DNA of 6,681 bases, taken from contig JAFQLG010000083.1 of assembly GCA_017414605.1 (NCBI GenBank), forward strand, positions 1-6,681. Direction: 5' to 3'. Under the pieces are notes generated by a model. The model searched no databases. It saw nothing but the letters and a program-made list of their open reading frames with translations, and was not told where the DNA came from. This document shows positions 1 to 5,678 of this stretch, in pieces. This DNA is from Clostridia bacterium (lineage in GTDB: Bacteria > Bacillota_A > Clostridia > Oscillospirales > CAG-272). The position numbers and the translations under genes were made by a program. Numbering within the stretch: the first letter of the stretch is position 1; each line of letters starts with the position of its first letter.

Positions 1-2
1 AT

Positions 3-1646
3 AAGCTGCTTACGGGCAGATACCGGAGATTTGATTCTCTGCGCACTCTCGGCGGTCTTTCGGGCTTTACAAACAGGGGAGAGAGTGAGTACGATTGCTT
101 TGGCGCGGGACACAGCTCTACGAGCTTGTCAGCCGGTCTTGGCTTTGCCGAGGCGGACAGGCTTTCGGAAAGTGATGCCTATACGGTAGTTGTGCTTGGT
201 GACGGTGCGTTTACGGGCGGAATGATACATGAGGCTCTCAATAACTGCAATGCAAAGCTCGGTAGACTCATCATAATTCTCAATGAGAACGAGATGTCTA
301 TATCTAAGAATATAGGCCGCTTTGCCACAAGCTTATCCACTCTGCGCAAAAGCGCAAGATATTTCAAGGCAAAGAGAGCAACCACATCATTGCTCAAAAA
401 GATACCGCTTATAGGAAAGCCTTTGTTTCGCCTAGGGCGCGGCATCAAAAAAGCTGTCAAGAATATGCTTTACGGCAGTAACTATTTTGAAAATTTGGGG
501 TTGTATTATCTTGGTCCTGTGGACGGCAACGATTACGATAGCGTTGAGCAGCTTTTGCGCGTTGCAAAGAGCGCGGGCGAGAACGTAATAGTCCATCTCA
601 AAACACAAAAGGGTAAGGGCTATGAGCCTGCGGAGCAGTATCCCGATAAATACCACGGAGTGTCGCCCGCAGCAAAACCTGCCGCAGACGTTAATTTTTC
701 AAAGCAAATGGGACAAGCCCTTTGCGATCTGGCAAGCTGTGACGAACGCATATGCGCTATCACTGCGGCAATGAGCTCGGGAACCGGGCTTGATGCATTT
801 GCCGCTTGTCATAAGGAAAGATTTTTCGACGTTGGAATCGCGGAGGAGCATGCCGCAACCTTTGCCGCAGGACTTTCTGCAAACGGAATGAAACCCGTTT
901 TTGCCGTTTATTCCACCTTTTTGCAGAGAAGCTATGATCAGCTTATACATGACGTGGCTTTGCAAAATATCCCCGTGGTCCTTTGCATAGACAGAGCAGG
1001 GTTTAACAATGCGGACGGCGCAACGCATCATGGAATATTTGACGTAGCCGCGCTGTCACAATTGCCCAATTTCAGAATATATACCCCCGTGTCCTTTGCG
1101 GGCCTTCGCGCATCTCTCGCAGATGCTGTAAATCAGGATACGCCTTGTGCTATAAGATATCCGAGCGGATGTGAAATTGAAAGCGTAATTAAGCATTTCT
1201 ACGCAAATGGACATGATGGTAAAATAACCTGGCGCACCGACTTTGACGTTGCAAATGCGCCAAAGAACGTCATCATAACACACGGACGTATAAGCGCCGA
1301 ATGTATCTTGGCAAAGGCGGAGCTCTGTAAAGAGGGAATAGATGTAGGTATAGTTTTGTGCGAATGCATTACGCCATACGAAAGCCTTGCAAAAGAGCTT
1401 GCGGATACAGTTTCGAATAACGGCGTTAAAAACGTCATATTTGTTGAAGAGGAGATACGCTCGGGCGGATTTGGAATGTTGCTTTGCGACAAGATGACGC
1501 CCAAAGGCTATCTCAAGGATAAAAACGTTAGAATTATGGCGGCGGATGACCCGTTTGTCATATGTCAAAAGGGACAAAGCTACCTTGAAGCATCGGGACT
1601 TGACAGCGTTTCTATTGCTAAGGTAATTGCCAAGATGAACCAATAA
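3..1646 (+). CDS. dxs: 1-deoxy-D-xylulose-5-phosphate synthase, 5' end cut by window edge
   Basis: This cytoplasmic, thiamine diphosphate-dependent enzyme condenses pyruvate with glyceraldehyde 3-phosphate to make DXP, the first step of the MEP isoprenoid pathway and a precursor for thiamine and pyridoxal. The frame is open from base 3 and the sequence there (KLLTGR, then GGLSGF) is already internal Dxs sequence, so the true start lies upstream; about 80 of roughly 625 residues are missing. Numbering from base 3: GHSSTS with its conserved His at residue 37, the ThDP/Mg motif GDGA at 66-69 closed by NEN at 94-96 (most family members have NDN), the transketolase pyrimidine-binding domain with IAEEHA at 279-284 and the catalytic Glu at 281, and DRAG...DGATHHG starting at 330. 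The C-terminal transketolase domain follows and ends normally at TAA. The TTG at 126 is an internal Leu codon, not a start. mutS2 begins 24 bases downstream, probably in the same operon. Identification is secure. Confidence 0.97.
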   Translation, partial: KLLTGRYRRFDSLRTLGGLSGFTNRGESEYDCFGAGHSSTSLSAGLGFAEADRLSESDAYTVVVLGDGAFTGGMIHEALNNCNAKLGRLIIILNENEMSISKNIGRFATSLSTLRKSARYFKAKRATTSLLKKIPLIGKPLFRLGRGIKKAVKNMLYGSNYFENLGLYYLGPVDGNDYDSVEQLLRVAKSAGENVIVHLKTQKGKGYEPAEQYPDKYHGVSPAAKPAADVNFSKQMGQALCDLASCDERICAITAAMSSGTGLDAFAACHKERFFDVGIAEEHAATFAAGLSANGMKPVFAVYSTFLQRSYDQLIHDVALQNIPVVLCIDRAGFNNADGATHHGIFDVAALSQLPNFRIYTPVSFAGLRASLADAVNQDTPCAIRYPSGCEIESVIKHFYANGHDGKITWRTDFDVANAPKNVIITHGRISAECILAKAELCKEGIDVGIVLCECITPYESLAKELADTVSNNGVKNVIFVEEEIRSGGFGMLLCDKMTPKGYLKDKNVRIMAADDPFVICQKGQSYLEASGLDSVSIAKVIAKMNQ

Positions 1647-1653
1647 AAAACTT

Positions 1654-1662
1654 AAAGGAGGG
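1654..1662 (+). promoter_or_regulatory. Strong ribosome binding site of mutS2
   Basis: AAAGGAGGG lies 8 bases before the ATG at 1671. It is close to the consensus Firmicutes Shine-Dalgarno and fixes the mutS2 start. It sits in the 24-base gap after the dxs stop codon, where there is no room for a terminator, which supports cotranscription. Confidence 0.88.
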
Positions 1663-1670
1663 AGCAAGGA

Positions 1671-2342
1671 ATGAGCTTTAATGAAAAGACTCTGCACTCA
1701 CTTGAATTTGATAAAATATGCGAGCTGCTTGCCACCTTTGCGCCCACCGAGGGGTCAAAAAGCATGGCGAGAAAGCTTATGCCAAGCTCTGATATCGATA
1801 CCGTAATTTTGCGGCAGAGAAGAACAACGGATGCAAAAAGGCTTTGTGATGCAAAGGGAATGCCTTCCTTTGGCGGCGTGCGCGACGTGTCCGAATCCTG
1901 CGAGAGAGCTGATAAGGGCGCAATACTCACGCCGGGAGAGCTTTTGGCTATTGCGGGCGTTTTACGCACGTCCAGAACTCTTGTTGATTATTGTCACGGA
2001 AATCATCTGTTTGACACCGTTCTTGACGAGATGTTTGACCGCCTTATGCCGCACAGAACGCTTGAGGATAGGATAACGCGCGCGATAATTTCCGAGGAGC
2101 TTATCGCGGACGAGGCGTCGCCCGCCCTTGCAAACGTGCGCCGACAGATAAGGATCACTAACAACAAGATAAAGGAAACTCTGCAAAAATACGTGCAGGG
2201 CGGAAGCCATGCAAAGTATTTGCAGGAAAATATAGTAACCACGAGAAACGGCAGATACGTTATTCCCGTAAAAGCGGAGTGCAGAAACGAGATAAAGGTC
2301 TTGTGCATGATACGTCGTCCTCGGGAGCAACGATATTCGTAG
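1671..2342 (+). CDS. mutS2: MutS2 N-terminal part, broken by a frame change
   Basis: This frame encodes the N-terminal MutS-like core of MutS2 (start, early helices, and a segment reading RYVIPVKAE that precedes the ATPase region). It begins at ATG 1671 behind a strong ribosome binding site. Homology runs through residue Lys209 (codon 2295-2297); the last 14 residues before the TAG at 2340 look like out-of-frame translation. The expected continuation, GLVHDTSSSGAT, is found in the -1 frame from base 2297. Joining the frames there loses no residues and gives about 795 amino acids, against roughly 785 for known MutS2. One missing G in what would have been AAAGGG explains the break most simply. 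This fragment alone lacks ATPase and Smr domains and should be inactive. The break may be a real mutation, a sequencing or assembly error, or much less likely programmed slippage. Confidence 0.9.
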   Translation: MSFNEKTLHSLEFDKICELLATFAPTEGSKSMARKLMPSSDIDTVILRQRRTTDAKRLCDAKGMPSFGGVRDVSESCERADKGAILTPGELLAIAGVLRTSRTLVDYCHGNHLFDTVLDEMFDRLMPHRTLEDRITRAIISEELIADEASPALANVRRQIRITNNKIKETLQKYVQGGSHAKYLQENIVTTRNGRYVIPVKAECRNEIKVLCMIRRPREQRYS

Positions 2343-4057
2343 AGCCTGCGGCAGTTGTTGAAGCAAATAACGAGCTGCGCGTGCTTGAATCCAAGGAGCA
2401 ACACGAGATAGAGCGCATACTGTCGGAGCTTTCCGCGGCGGTATCCGAGCATTCAAACGCTATATGGCTCAATTATCGCAACATAACCGAGCTTGCGTTT
2501 TGCTTTGCTTGCGCGCAGATGTCGTATGCAATAGGTGGAAGCGCGCCTACCGTTACCGAGGAGCGCTATACAGACCTTCGCCGCGCACGTCATCCTCTTA
2601 TCGAAAAATCGCGTGTTGTACCTATAAACGTTATATTGGGTGACGGCTACGATACTATGATAATCACAGGTCCCAATACGGGCGGTAAAACGGTAACGCT
2701 CAAGACCTTGGGACTCTTTACGCTCATGGTACAATCGGGCTTGCACGTCTCGGCGGATGAGGGAAGCACCGTATCCGTTTGTGACGACATTCTTGTTGAC
2801 ATAGGTGACGAGCAGAGCATTGAACAGTCGCTTTCCACATTCTCATCCCACATGGTAAATATCGTGTCGTTTATGGATAGAGTAGGTCCTCACTCGCTCG
2901 TGCTTTTTGACGAGCTTGGAGTGGGAACTGACCCCGTTGAGGGCGCGGCGCTTGCCGTATCCATAATAGACTTTGTGCGCAAAAAGGGCGCCATGTGCGC
3001 CGCAACCACGCACTATGCCGAGCTTAAGGCTTATGCGCTTGATACTGAGGGTGTTTGTAACGCTTCCTGCGAGTTTGACGTTGAAACACTTAAGCCTACG
3101 TATAAGCTTATAATCGGGACACCGGGTAAGTCCAATGCCTTTGCCATTTCCGAAAAGCTTGGATTACCTCGCGAGATAATAGAGAGCGCCGAGAATTACG
3201 TAAGCTCGGACAACAGACGCTTTGAGGACATTATAGGTCAGCTGGAGCGCGCTCGCGTTGAAATGGAAAAGAAACGCGATGAAACCGAGGCTATGCGCGC
3301 CGATTACGAGCGCTTCAAGGCGGAATCAGAAAAGATAATCAAAAAGCGCATTGACGAATCAGAGCGCGAGCTTGAAAAATCAAGGCAAAAGGCGGCGTCC
3401 ATGGTGGCATCCGCAAAGGCTTCAAGCGACTTTATCATGGAGCAGATGGATAAGGTCAGAAAGGCACGCGACAGCGAACGGCTTGGCTCAGAGCTGCAGG
3501 ACGCGCGCCGTGCCGTTCGCGAGCATCTGCGCGAAAACTCCGATAAATATGATCCCGTTGAGAAAAAGCGCGACGAGAATTACGTTTTGCCGCGCAAGCT
3601 TAAAAAGGGAGATACAGTAATAATTATGACACTTGGCAGCGAGGCTACCTTGCTTGAAGATCCCGATAAGTCGGGCAACGTACGTGTTCAGGCAGGTATA
3701 TTGCAAACGCGAGTTAAGGTCAAGGACTTAAAGCTTAAAGATGACGAGCCGACCGTGATAAGCGGCGACAAAAAGCAAAAGGTGTCTTCCTATACGGTTC
3801 AGCGCTCAAGCAGCTTTAAGGATGAGATCGACCTGCGCGGAATGAATGGCGACGAAGCATGGTTCGCGGTTGATAAATATTTTGACGAGGCAATCATGTT
3901 TGGATTCAAGCGTGTTCGCCTGATACACGGAAAGGGAACGGGAGCGCTCAAGGCGGCGCTTTGGAAATACCTCAAGGGAGACCGACGCATCTCGGGATTC
4001 CGCATAGGACAGTTCGGCGAGGGTGACGGCGGCGTCACCGTGGTAGAGTTGAAATAA
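2279..4057 (+). CDS. mutS2: MutS2 C-terminal part: ATPase, coiled coil and Smr domain
   Basis: This frame carries most of MutS2 (RqcU in Bacillus), an ABC-type ATPase dimer that in Firmicutes acts on collided ribosomes and in other bacteria suppresses recombination. True homology starts at Gly codon 2297. The GTG at 2279 is only the first start-like codon in this frame and has no convincing ribosome binding site. Numbering the joined protein: Walker A GPNTGGKT at 334-341, a signature region GDEQSIEQSLSTFSSHM after it, Walker B LVLFDE with Asp414-Glu415, and the TTHYAELK switch segment. A charged coiled coil lies near 515-630. The C-terminal Smr domain has IDLRG at 720-724 and HGKGTGA from His753, and ends at TAA. 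All catalytic motifs are intact, so only the frame break argues against function. A terminator follows 6 bases after the stop. Confidence 0.93.
   Translation: MQKRDKGLVHDTSSSGATIFVEPAAVVEANNELRVLESKEQHEIERILSELSAAVSEHSNAIWLNYRNITELAFCFACAQMSYAIGGSAPTVTEERYTDLRRARHPLIEKSRVVPINVILGDGYDTMIITGPNTGGKTVTLKTLGLFTLMVQSGLHVSADEGSTVSVCDDILVDIGDEQSIEQSLSTFSSHMVNIVSFMDRVGPHSLVLFDELGVGTDPVEGAALAVSIIDFVRKKGAMCAATTHYAELKAYALDTEGVCNASCEFDVETLKPTYKLIIGTPGKSNAFAISEKLGLPREIIESAENYVSSDNRRFEDIIGQLERARVEMEKKRDETEAMRADYERFKAESEKIIKKRIDESERELEKSRQKAASMVASAKASSDFIMEQMDKVRKARDSERLGSELQDARRAVREHLRENSDKYDPVEKKRDENYVLPRKLKKGDTVIIMTLGSEATLLEDPDKSGNVRVQAGILQTRVKVKDLKLKDDEPTVISGDKKQKVSSYTVQRSSSFKDEIDLRGMNGDEAWFAVDKYFDEAIMFGFKRVRLIHGKGTGALKAALWKYLKGDRRISGFRIGQFGEGDGGVTVVELK
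2294..2298 (+). other. Frame break in mutS2 (probable 1-base deletion)
   Basis: The upstream frame reads ATA AAG GTC and the downstream frame reads AAA GGT CTT. Adding one G after AAAGG restores GAG ATA AAG GGT CTT GTG, which encodes EIKGLV as expected in MutS2. The same product would arise from a -1 slip of tRNA-Lys on A AAG. A GGAG stands 14 bases upstream and a weak, imperfect hairpin about 15 bases downstream, neither well placed for programmed frameshifting. Confidence 0.85.
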
Positions 4058-4063
4058 CAAAAC

Positions 4064-4093
4064 AAGGACGGCAGAAATGCCGTCCTTAATTTT
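4064..4093 (+). terminator. Intrinsic terminator after mutS2
   Basis: A perfect 9-bp stem (AAGGACGGC at 4064-4072 with GCCGTCCTT at 4079-4087) has a 6-base AGAAAT loop. It is followed by AATTTT, a short but plausible U tract. It begins 6 bases after the mutS2 stop, so it should end the dxs-mutS2 transcript and insulate the next promoter. The opposite strand also has a T-rich tail, so it could work in both directions, although no minus-strand gene needs it. Confidence 0.85.
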
Positions 4094-4127
4094 ATATAGC
4101 GCATTGGCAAAATAATTATAAATTCTA

Positions 4128-4156
4128 TTGAAAATAGCAATTCTAAATGATATAAT
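4128..4156 (+). promoter_or_regulatory. Sigma-A type promoter for the SDR gene
   Basis: The -35 box TTGAAA (4128-4133) and -10 box TATAAT (4151-4156) are separated by exactly 17 bases, inside an A/T-rich stretch that could add an UP-like contribution. Transcription would start near 4163, leaving a leader of about 53 bases. Its position between the mutS2 terminator and the reductase gene makes it the obvious promoter of that gene. An inverted repeat overlaps the -35 box (4121-4142) and a tandem 10-base repeat follows the start site (4171-4190), so it may be regulated. Confidence 0.85.
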
Positions 4157-4194
4157 ATAAATAATAGCAAAAATCTCGAAAAATCACGAATTTT

Positions 4195-4210
4195 GGAAGG
4201 GGTTTTAGGA
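4195..4210 (+). promoter_or_regulatory. Ribosome binding region of the SDR gene
   Basis: Two purine stretches precede ATG 4216. GGAAGGGG (4195-4202) is the stronger match but stands 13 bases away. AGGA (4207-4210) is weaker but has a usual 5-base spacing. No other start codon in this frame fits better, because the protein begins directly with the Rossmann-fold strand expected of the family. Confidence 0.6.
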
Positions 4211-4215
4211 CGTTT

Positions 4216-4932
4216 ATGAAAAAAGTTATCGTAACGGGTGGTTCGCGCGGAATAGGACGCGCTTGTGTTGAGCTTTTCGCAGAGCAGGGATGCGCTGTGG
4301 CATTCATTTACAAGAGCAGCGACCACGAGGCAATGGAATGTGAGGAGCAAACGGGAGCGCACGCAATAAAGGCAGACCTTTCGGACTCGTCAGAGGCAGA
4401 ATGGGCATACAATAAGGCAGTGGACTATCTGGGCGGCATTGATATTCTCGTGAATAATGCGGGAATAAGCGAGTCGGGACTTATAACCGACGTGACCGAC
4501 GAGGCTTGGCGCGAGGTGATCGATACCAACCTTTCAAGCGCGTTTTATATGAGCCGCTTTGCCGCGCGCGATTTCGTTCGTCAGCAGAGCGGAGCTATAG
4601 TTAATGTCGGCTCTGTATGGGGACGAGTCGGAGCATCCTGCGAGGCGGTCTATTCAACGTCAAAGGCGGGAATGAGAGGACTTACGTTGTCTTTGGCAAA
4701 GGAGCTTGGCCCATCGGGAGTTCGCGTAAACTGTGTTGAGCCCGGAGTTATCGATACCGACATGAACGCTTGCTACGACGAGGACGACATCGCCGAGCTT
4801 TGCGAGCAGACTCCCCTTTATCGCATAGGAGATGCTAGCGAGGTTGCCGAGCTTGTATTCTTCCTTGCAAGCGAAAAGGCGTCGTTTATAACGGCTCAGA
4901 TCATCGGTGTAGACGGTGGTTTTGGAGTTTGA
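4216..4932 (+). CDS. SDR-family NAD(P)-dependent oxidoreductase, FabG-like; possibly EF-P 5-aminopentanone reductase (YmfI type)
   Basis: This is a complete classical short-chain dehydrogenase/reductase of 238 residues. It shows the cofactor loop TGGSRGIG at 7-14, NNAG at 80-83, active-site Asn105, and the Ser133-Tyr146-Lys150 catalytic set (VNVGS, then YSTSK). It ends in the usual DGGF. Lys33 after the second strand suggests NADPH preference. It is cytoplasmic, with no signal peptide or membrane segment. Annotation pipelines would often call it 3-oxoacyl-ACP reductase FabG. Against a housekeeping FabG role, no other fatty acid synthesis gene is near. The segment SVWG..GASCE (133-143) just before the catalytic Tyr also resembles what I remember of YmfI-type enzymes, which reduce the 5-aminopentanone group on elongation factor P. 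That assignment rests on memory of family sequences and is moderate at best. It is transcribed alone from its own promoter. Its TGA stop lies inside the left inverted repeat of the downstream element. Confidence 0.9.
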   Translation: MKKVIVTGGSRGIGRACVELFAEQGCAVAFIYKSSDHEAMECEEQTGAHAIKADLSDSSEAEWAYNKAVDYLGGIDILVNNAGISESGLITDVTDEAWREVIDTNLSSAFYMSRFAARDFVRQQSGAIVNVGSVWGRVGASCEAVYSTSKAGMRGLTLSLAKELGPSGVRVNCVEPGVIDTDMNACYDEDDIAELCEQTPLYRIGDASEVAELVFFLASEKASFITAQIIGVDGGFGV

Positions 4933-4951
4933 CCTTAGTAATTTTACGCAA
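4928..4951 (+). repeat. Left terminal inverted repeat
   Basis: It contains the blocks TTTGACC (4928-4934), AATTTT (4940-4945) and CGCAA (4947-4951), all mirrored at 5120-5143. It overlaps the last codon and the TGA stop (4930-4932) of the reductase gene. Confidence 0.65.
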
Positions 4952-4985
4952 TGCTGAGTTGCTATACGCAGCAAGCTGCTACGCG

Positions 4986-5005
4986 AGCGTGCTGTGCACG
5001 CTTTT
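4986..5005 (+). terminator. Possible intrinsic terminator of the SDR gene
   Basis: A 7-bp G/C-rich stem (AGCGTGC at 4986-4992, GCACGCT at 4996-5002) with a TGT loop runs directly into TTTT (5002-5005). It lies 54 bases after the reductase stop, inside the inverted-repeat element. The stem is nested in a second pairing, AGCTGCT (4974-4980) with AGCAGCT (5016-5022). The T run is short, so termination strength is uncertain. Confidence 0.5.
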
Positions 5006-5025
5006 CGCCCTCAAAAGCAGCTCGA

Positions 5026-5104
5026 CTTACGAAATGTAAGCATACGTAAGCAAAGCTTACTACACGAGTTTGCTAAAGCAAACGTCGCCTTCGCTTTGCT
5101 TTTT
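5026..5104 (+). other. Cluster of short hairpins with two mutually exclusive folds
   Basis: Three adjacent hairpins are visible: CTTAC/GTAAG (5026-5040), GTAAGC/GCTTAC with an AAA loop (5046-5060) and GTTTGC/GCAAAC with a TAAA loop (5068-5083). A fourth pairing, AAAGCAAA (5075-5082) with TTTGCTTT (5095-5102), reuses the right arm of the third and ends in five T residues (5100-5104), as a terminator would. The overlap resembles an attenuator layout, but no leader peptide or ligand-binding core is recognisable. Confidence 0.45.
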
Positions 5105-5119
5105 CCGGTGCGCCTTGCC

Positions 5120-5143
5120 TTGCGCAAAATTCCGTCGGTCAAA
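5120..5143 (-). repeat. Right terminal inverted repeat
   Basis: It is the mirror of 4928-4951: TTGCG (5120-5124), AAAATT (5126-5131) and GGTCAAA (5137-5143). It ends 22 bases before the next start codon, so any promoter for the downstream pair must lie within or across this repeat. Confidence 0.65.
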
Positions 5144-5156
5144 TTAGGTATATATT

Positions 5157-5162
5157 GGTGAT
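5157..5162 (+). promoter_or_regulatory. Ribosome binding site of the 2H phosphoesterase gene
   Basis: GGTGAT stands 3 bases before ATG 5166. It matches the 3' half of the extended Shine-Dalgarno (AGGAGGTGATC), and because that half lies closer to the start codon, the short spacing is what one would expect. It supports ATG 5166 as the start. Confidence 0.6.
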
Positions 5163-5165
5163 AAT

Positions 5166-5678
5166 ATGCAAGATAAAAAATTCTTAACCGTCATGGCGGT
5201 CTTTGACGACAAAACGCAGGCGCTCTTGACGGACGTTCAAAACAGGATAATCGAAAAAGCGGGCGAGGGAACACTGACGATGGGTATTCCTTTCCACCTA
5301 ACGCTCGGCAGCTATCCCACGAATAGCGTTGACGAGGTGGTCGAACAGGTCAAAAGAGTAGCAGAAAAAACGTGTGAGTTCCCAATAGACCTTGTTGGAT
5401 ATAATAGCTTTGGGAATGCGGTCTTCTTTTTAGAGCCCTCAGAATCGGATGAACTTTTAGCCCTGCGCAAAAGCTTTGAAAACGATTTCGCGCACGGCTT
5501 TGCATGGGTACCTCACACAACGCTTTTTTGCGGAGACGAGGAGCAGGTAAGGGCGGCAAAGCAAAATGCACCCGGGCTTGATTTTCCGATTAAAGCCAGC
5601 ATCGTAGCCATTGAGCTTGGCGAATTTTTCCCCGCCAAAAAGATAATACGCGAACAACTAAAAGGGGTAAATAGATGA
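5166..5678 (+). CDS. 2H phosphoesterase / 2'-5' RNA ligase-like (LigT/YjcG type) protein
   Basis: This 170-residue soluble protein has the two HxT signatures that define the 2H phosphoesterase superfamily: His44-Leu-Thr46 in PFHLTLGSY and His117-Thr-Thr119 in PHTTLF. The 73-residue spacing and the total length are typical of LigT/YjcG-like members, whose two histidines face each other across a bilobal active site. Family members hydrolyse 2',3'-cyclic or 2'-5' phosphodiester bonds in RNA or nucleotides, or in some cases join tRNA halves; the substrate here cannot be told from sequence. No signal peptide or membrane segment is seen. The start has a plausible ribosome binding site, but no convincing promoter is visible in the 22 bases after the inverted-repeat element. 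The TGA stop overlaps the ATG of the asparaginase gene, which implies one transcript and coupled translation. Confidence 0.85.
   Translation: MQDKKFLTVMAVFDDKTQALLTDVQNRIIEKAGEGTLTMGIPFHLTLGSYPTNSVDEVVEQVKRVAEKTCEFPIDLVGYNSFGNAVFFLEPSESDELLALRKSFENDFAHGFAWVPHTTLFCGDEEQVRAAKQNAPGLDFPIKASIVAIELGEFFPAKKIIREQLKGVNR
5661..5667 (+). promoter_or_regulatory. Ribosome binding site of the asparaginase gene, inside the upstream gene
   Basis: AAAGGGG lies 7 bases before ATG 5675 and within the last codons of the 2H phosphoesterase gene. With the ATGA overlap (5675-5678), it points to reinitiation or coupled translation and fixes the asparaginase start. Confidence 0.75.

Larger units (their letters stand above)
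4928..5143. repeat. Hairpin-rich intergenic element with 24-base terminal inverted repeats (MITE-like)
   Basis: The left end (4928-4951) and the reverse complement of the right end (5120-5143) match at 19 of 24 positions. The shared blocks are TTTGACC, then AATTTT, then CGCAA, separated by a 5-base and a 1-base variable stretch. Between them lie at least five short perfect hairpins and no plausible reading frame. At 216 bases, non-coding and palindrome-ended, it resembles a miniature inverted-repeat element or a large palindromic intergenic repeat. I see no convincing target-site duplication, so past mobility is not shown. It fills nearly all of the gap between the reductase and the 2H phosphoesterase genes. 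A structured RNA or composite terminator is an alternative reading. Confidence 0.6.

Noticed and set aside
1056..1697. Long minus-strand open frame of 213 codons opposite dxs
   Set aside because: It is antisense to well-recognised Dxs coding sequence, shows no known motif, and has no clear ribosome binding site. The same applies to the other minus-strand frames, including 5819-6523 opposite the asparaginase.
2279..2281. GTG as a genuine start for a separately translated MutS2 ATPase-Smr protein
   Set aside because: No properly spaced ribosome binding site is present, the first six residues are not MutS2-like, and homology continues smoothly from the upstream frame at 2297.
2294..2332. Programmed -1 frameshifting in mutS2
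   Set aside because: Not excluded, but A AAG is only a four-base slip site, the upstream GGAG is 14 bases away and the downstream hairpin is imperfect and distant. I know of no programmed shift in this family, so a simple indel is preferred.
4163..4215. Riboswitch or structured leader ahead of the reductase gene
   Set aside because: The leader is about 53 bases and A/T rich; the only pairing (AAAAT with ATTTT arms) is weak and interrupted, and no known riboswitch core is present.
4933..5165. CRISPR array or small protein gene in the hairpin-rich gap
   Set aside because: The repeats are irregular short palindromes without constant-length spacers, and no open frame with a ribosome binding site is visible on either strand.
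5149..5165. Promoter for the 2H phosphoesterase gene from TATATT or GATAAT
   Set aside because: Neither -10-like word has a recognisable -35 box at 16-18 bases, and GATAAT would place the start site inside the gene.
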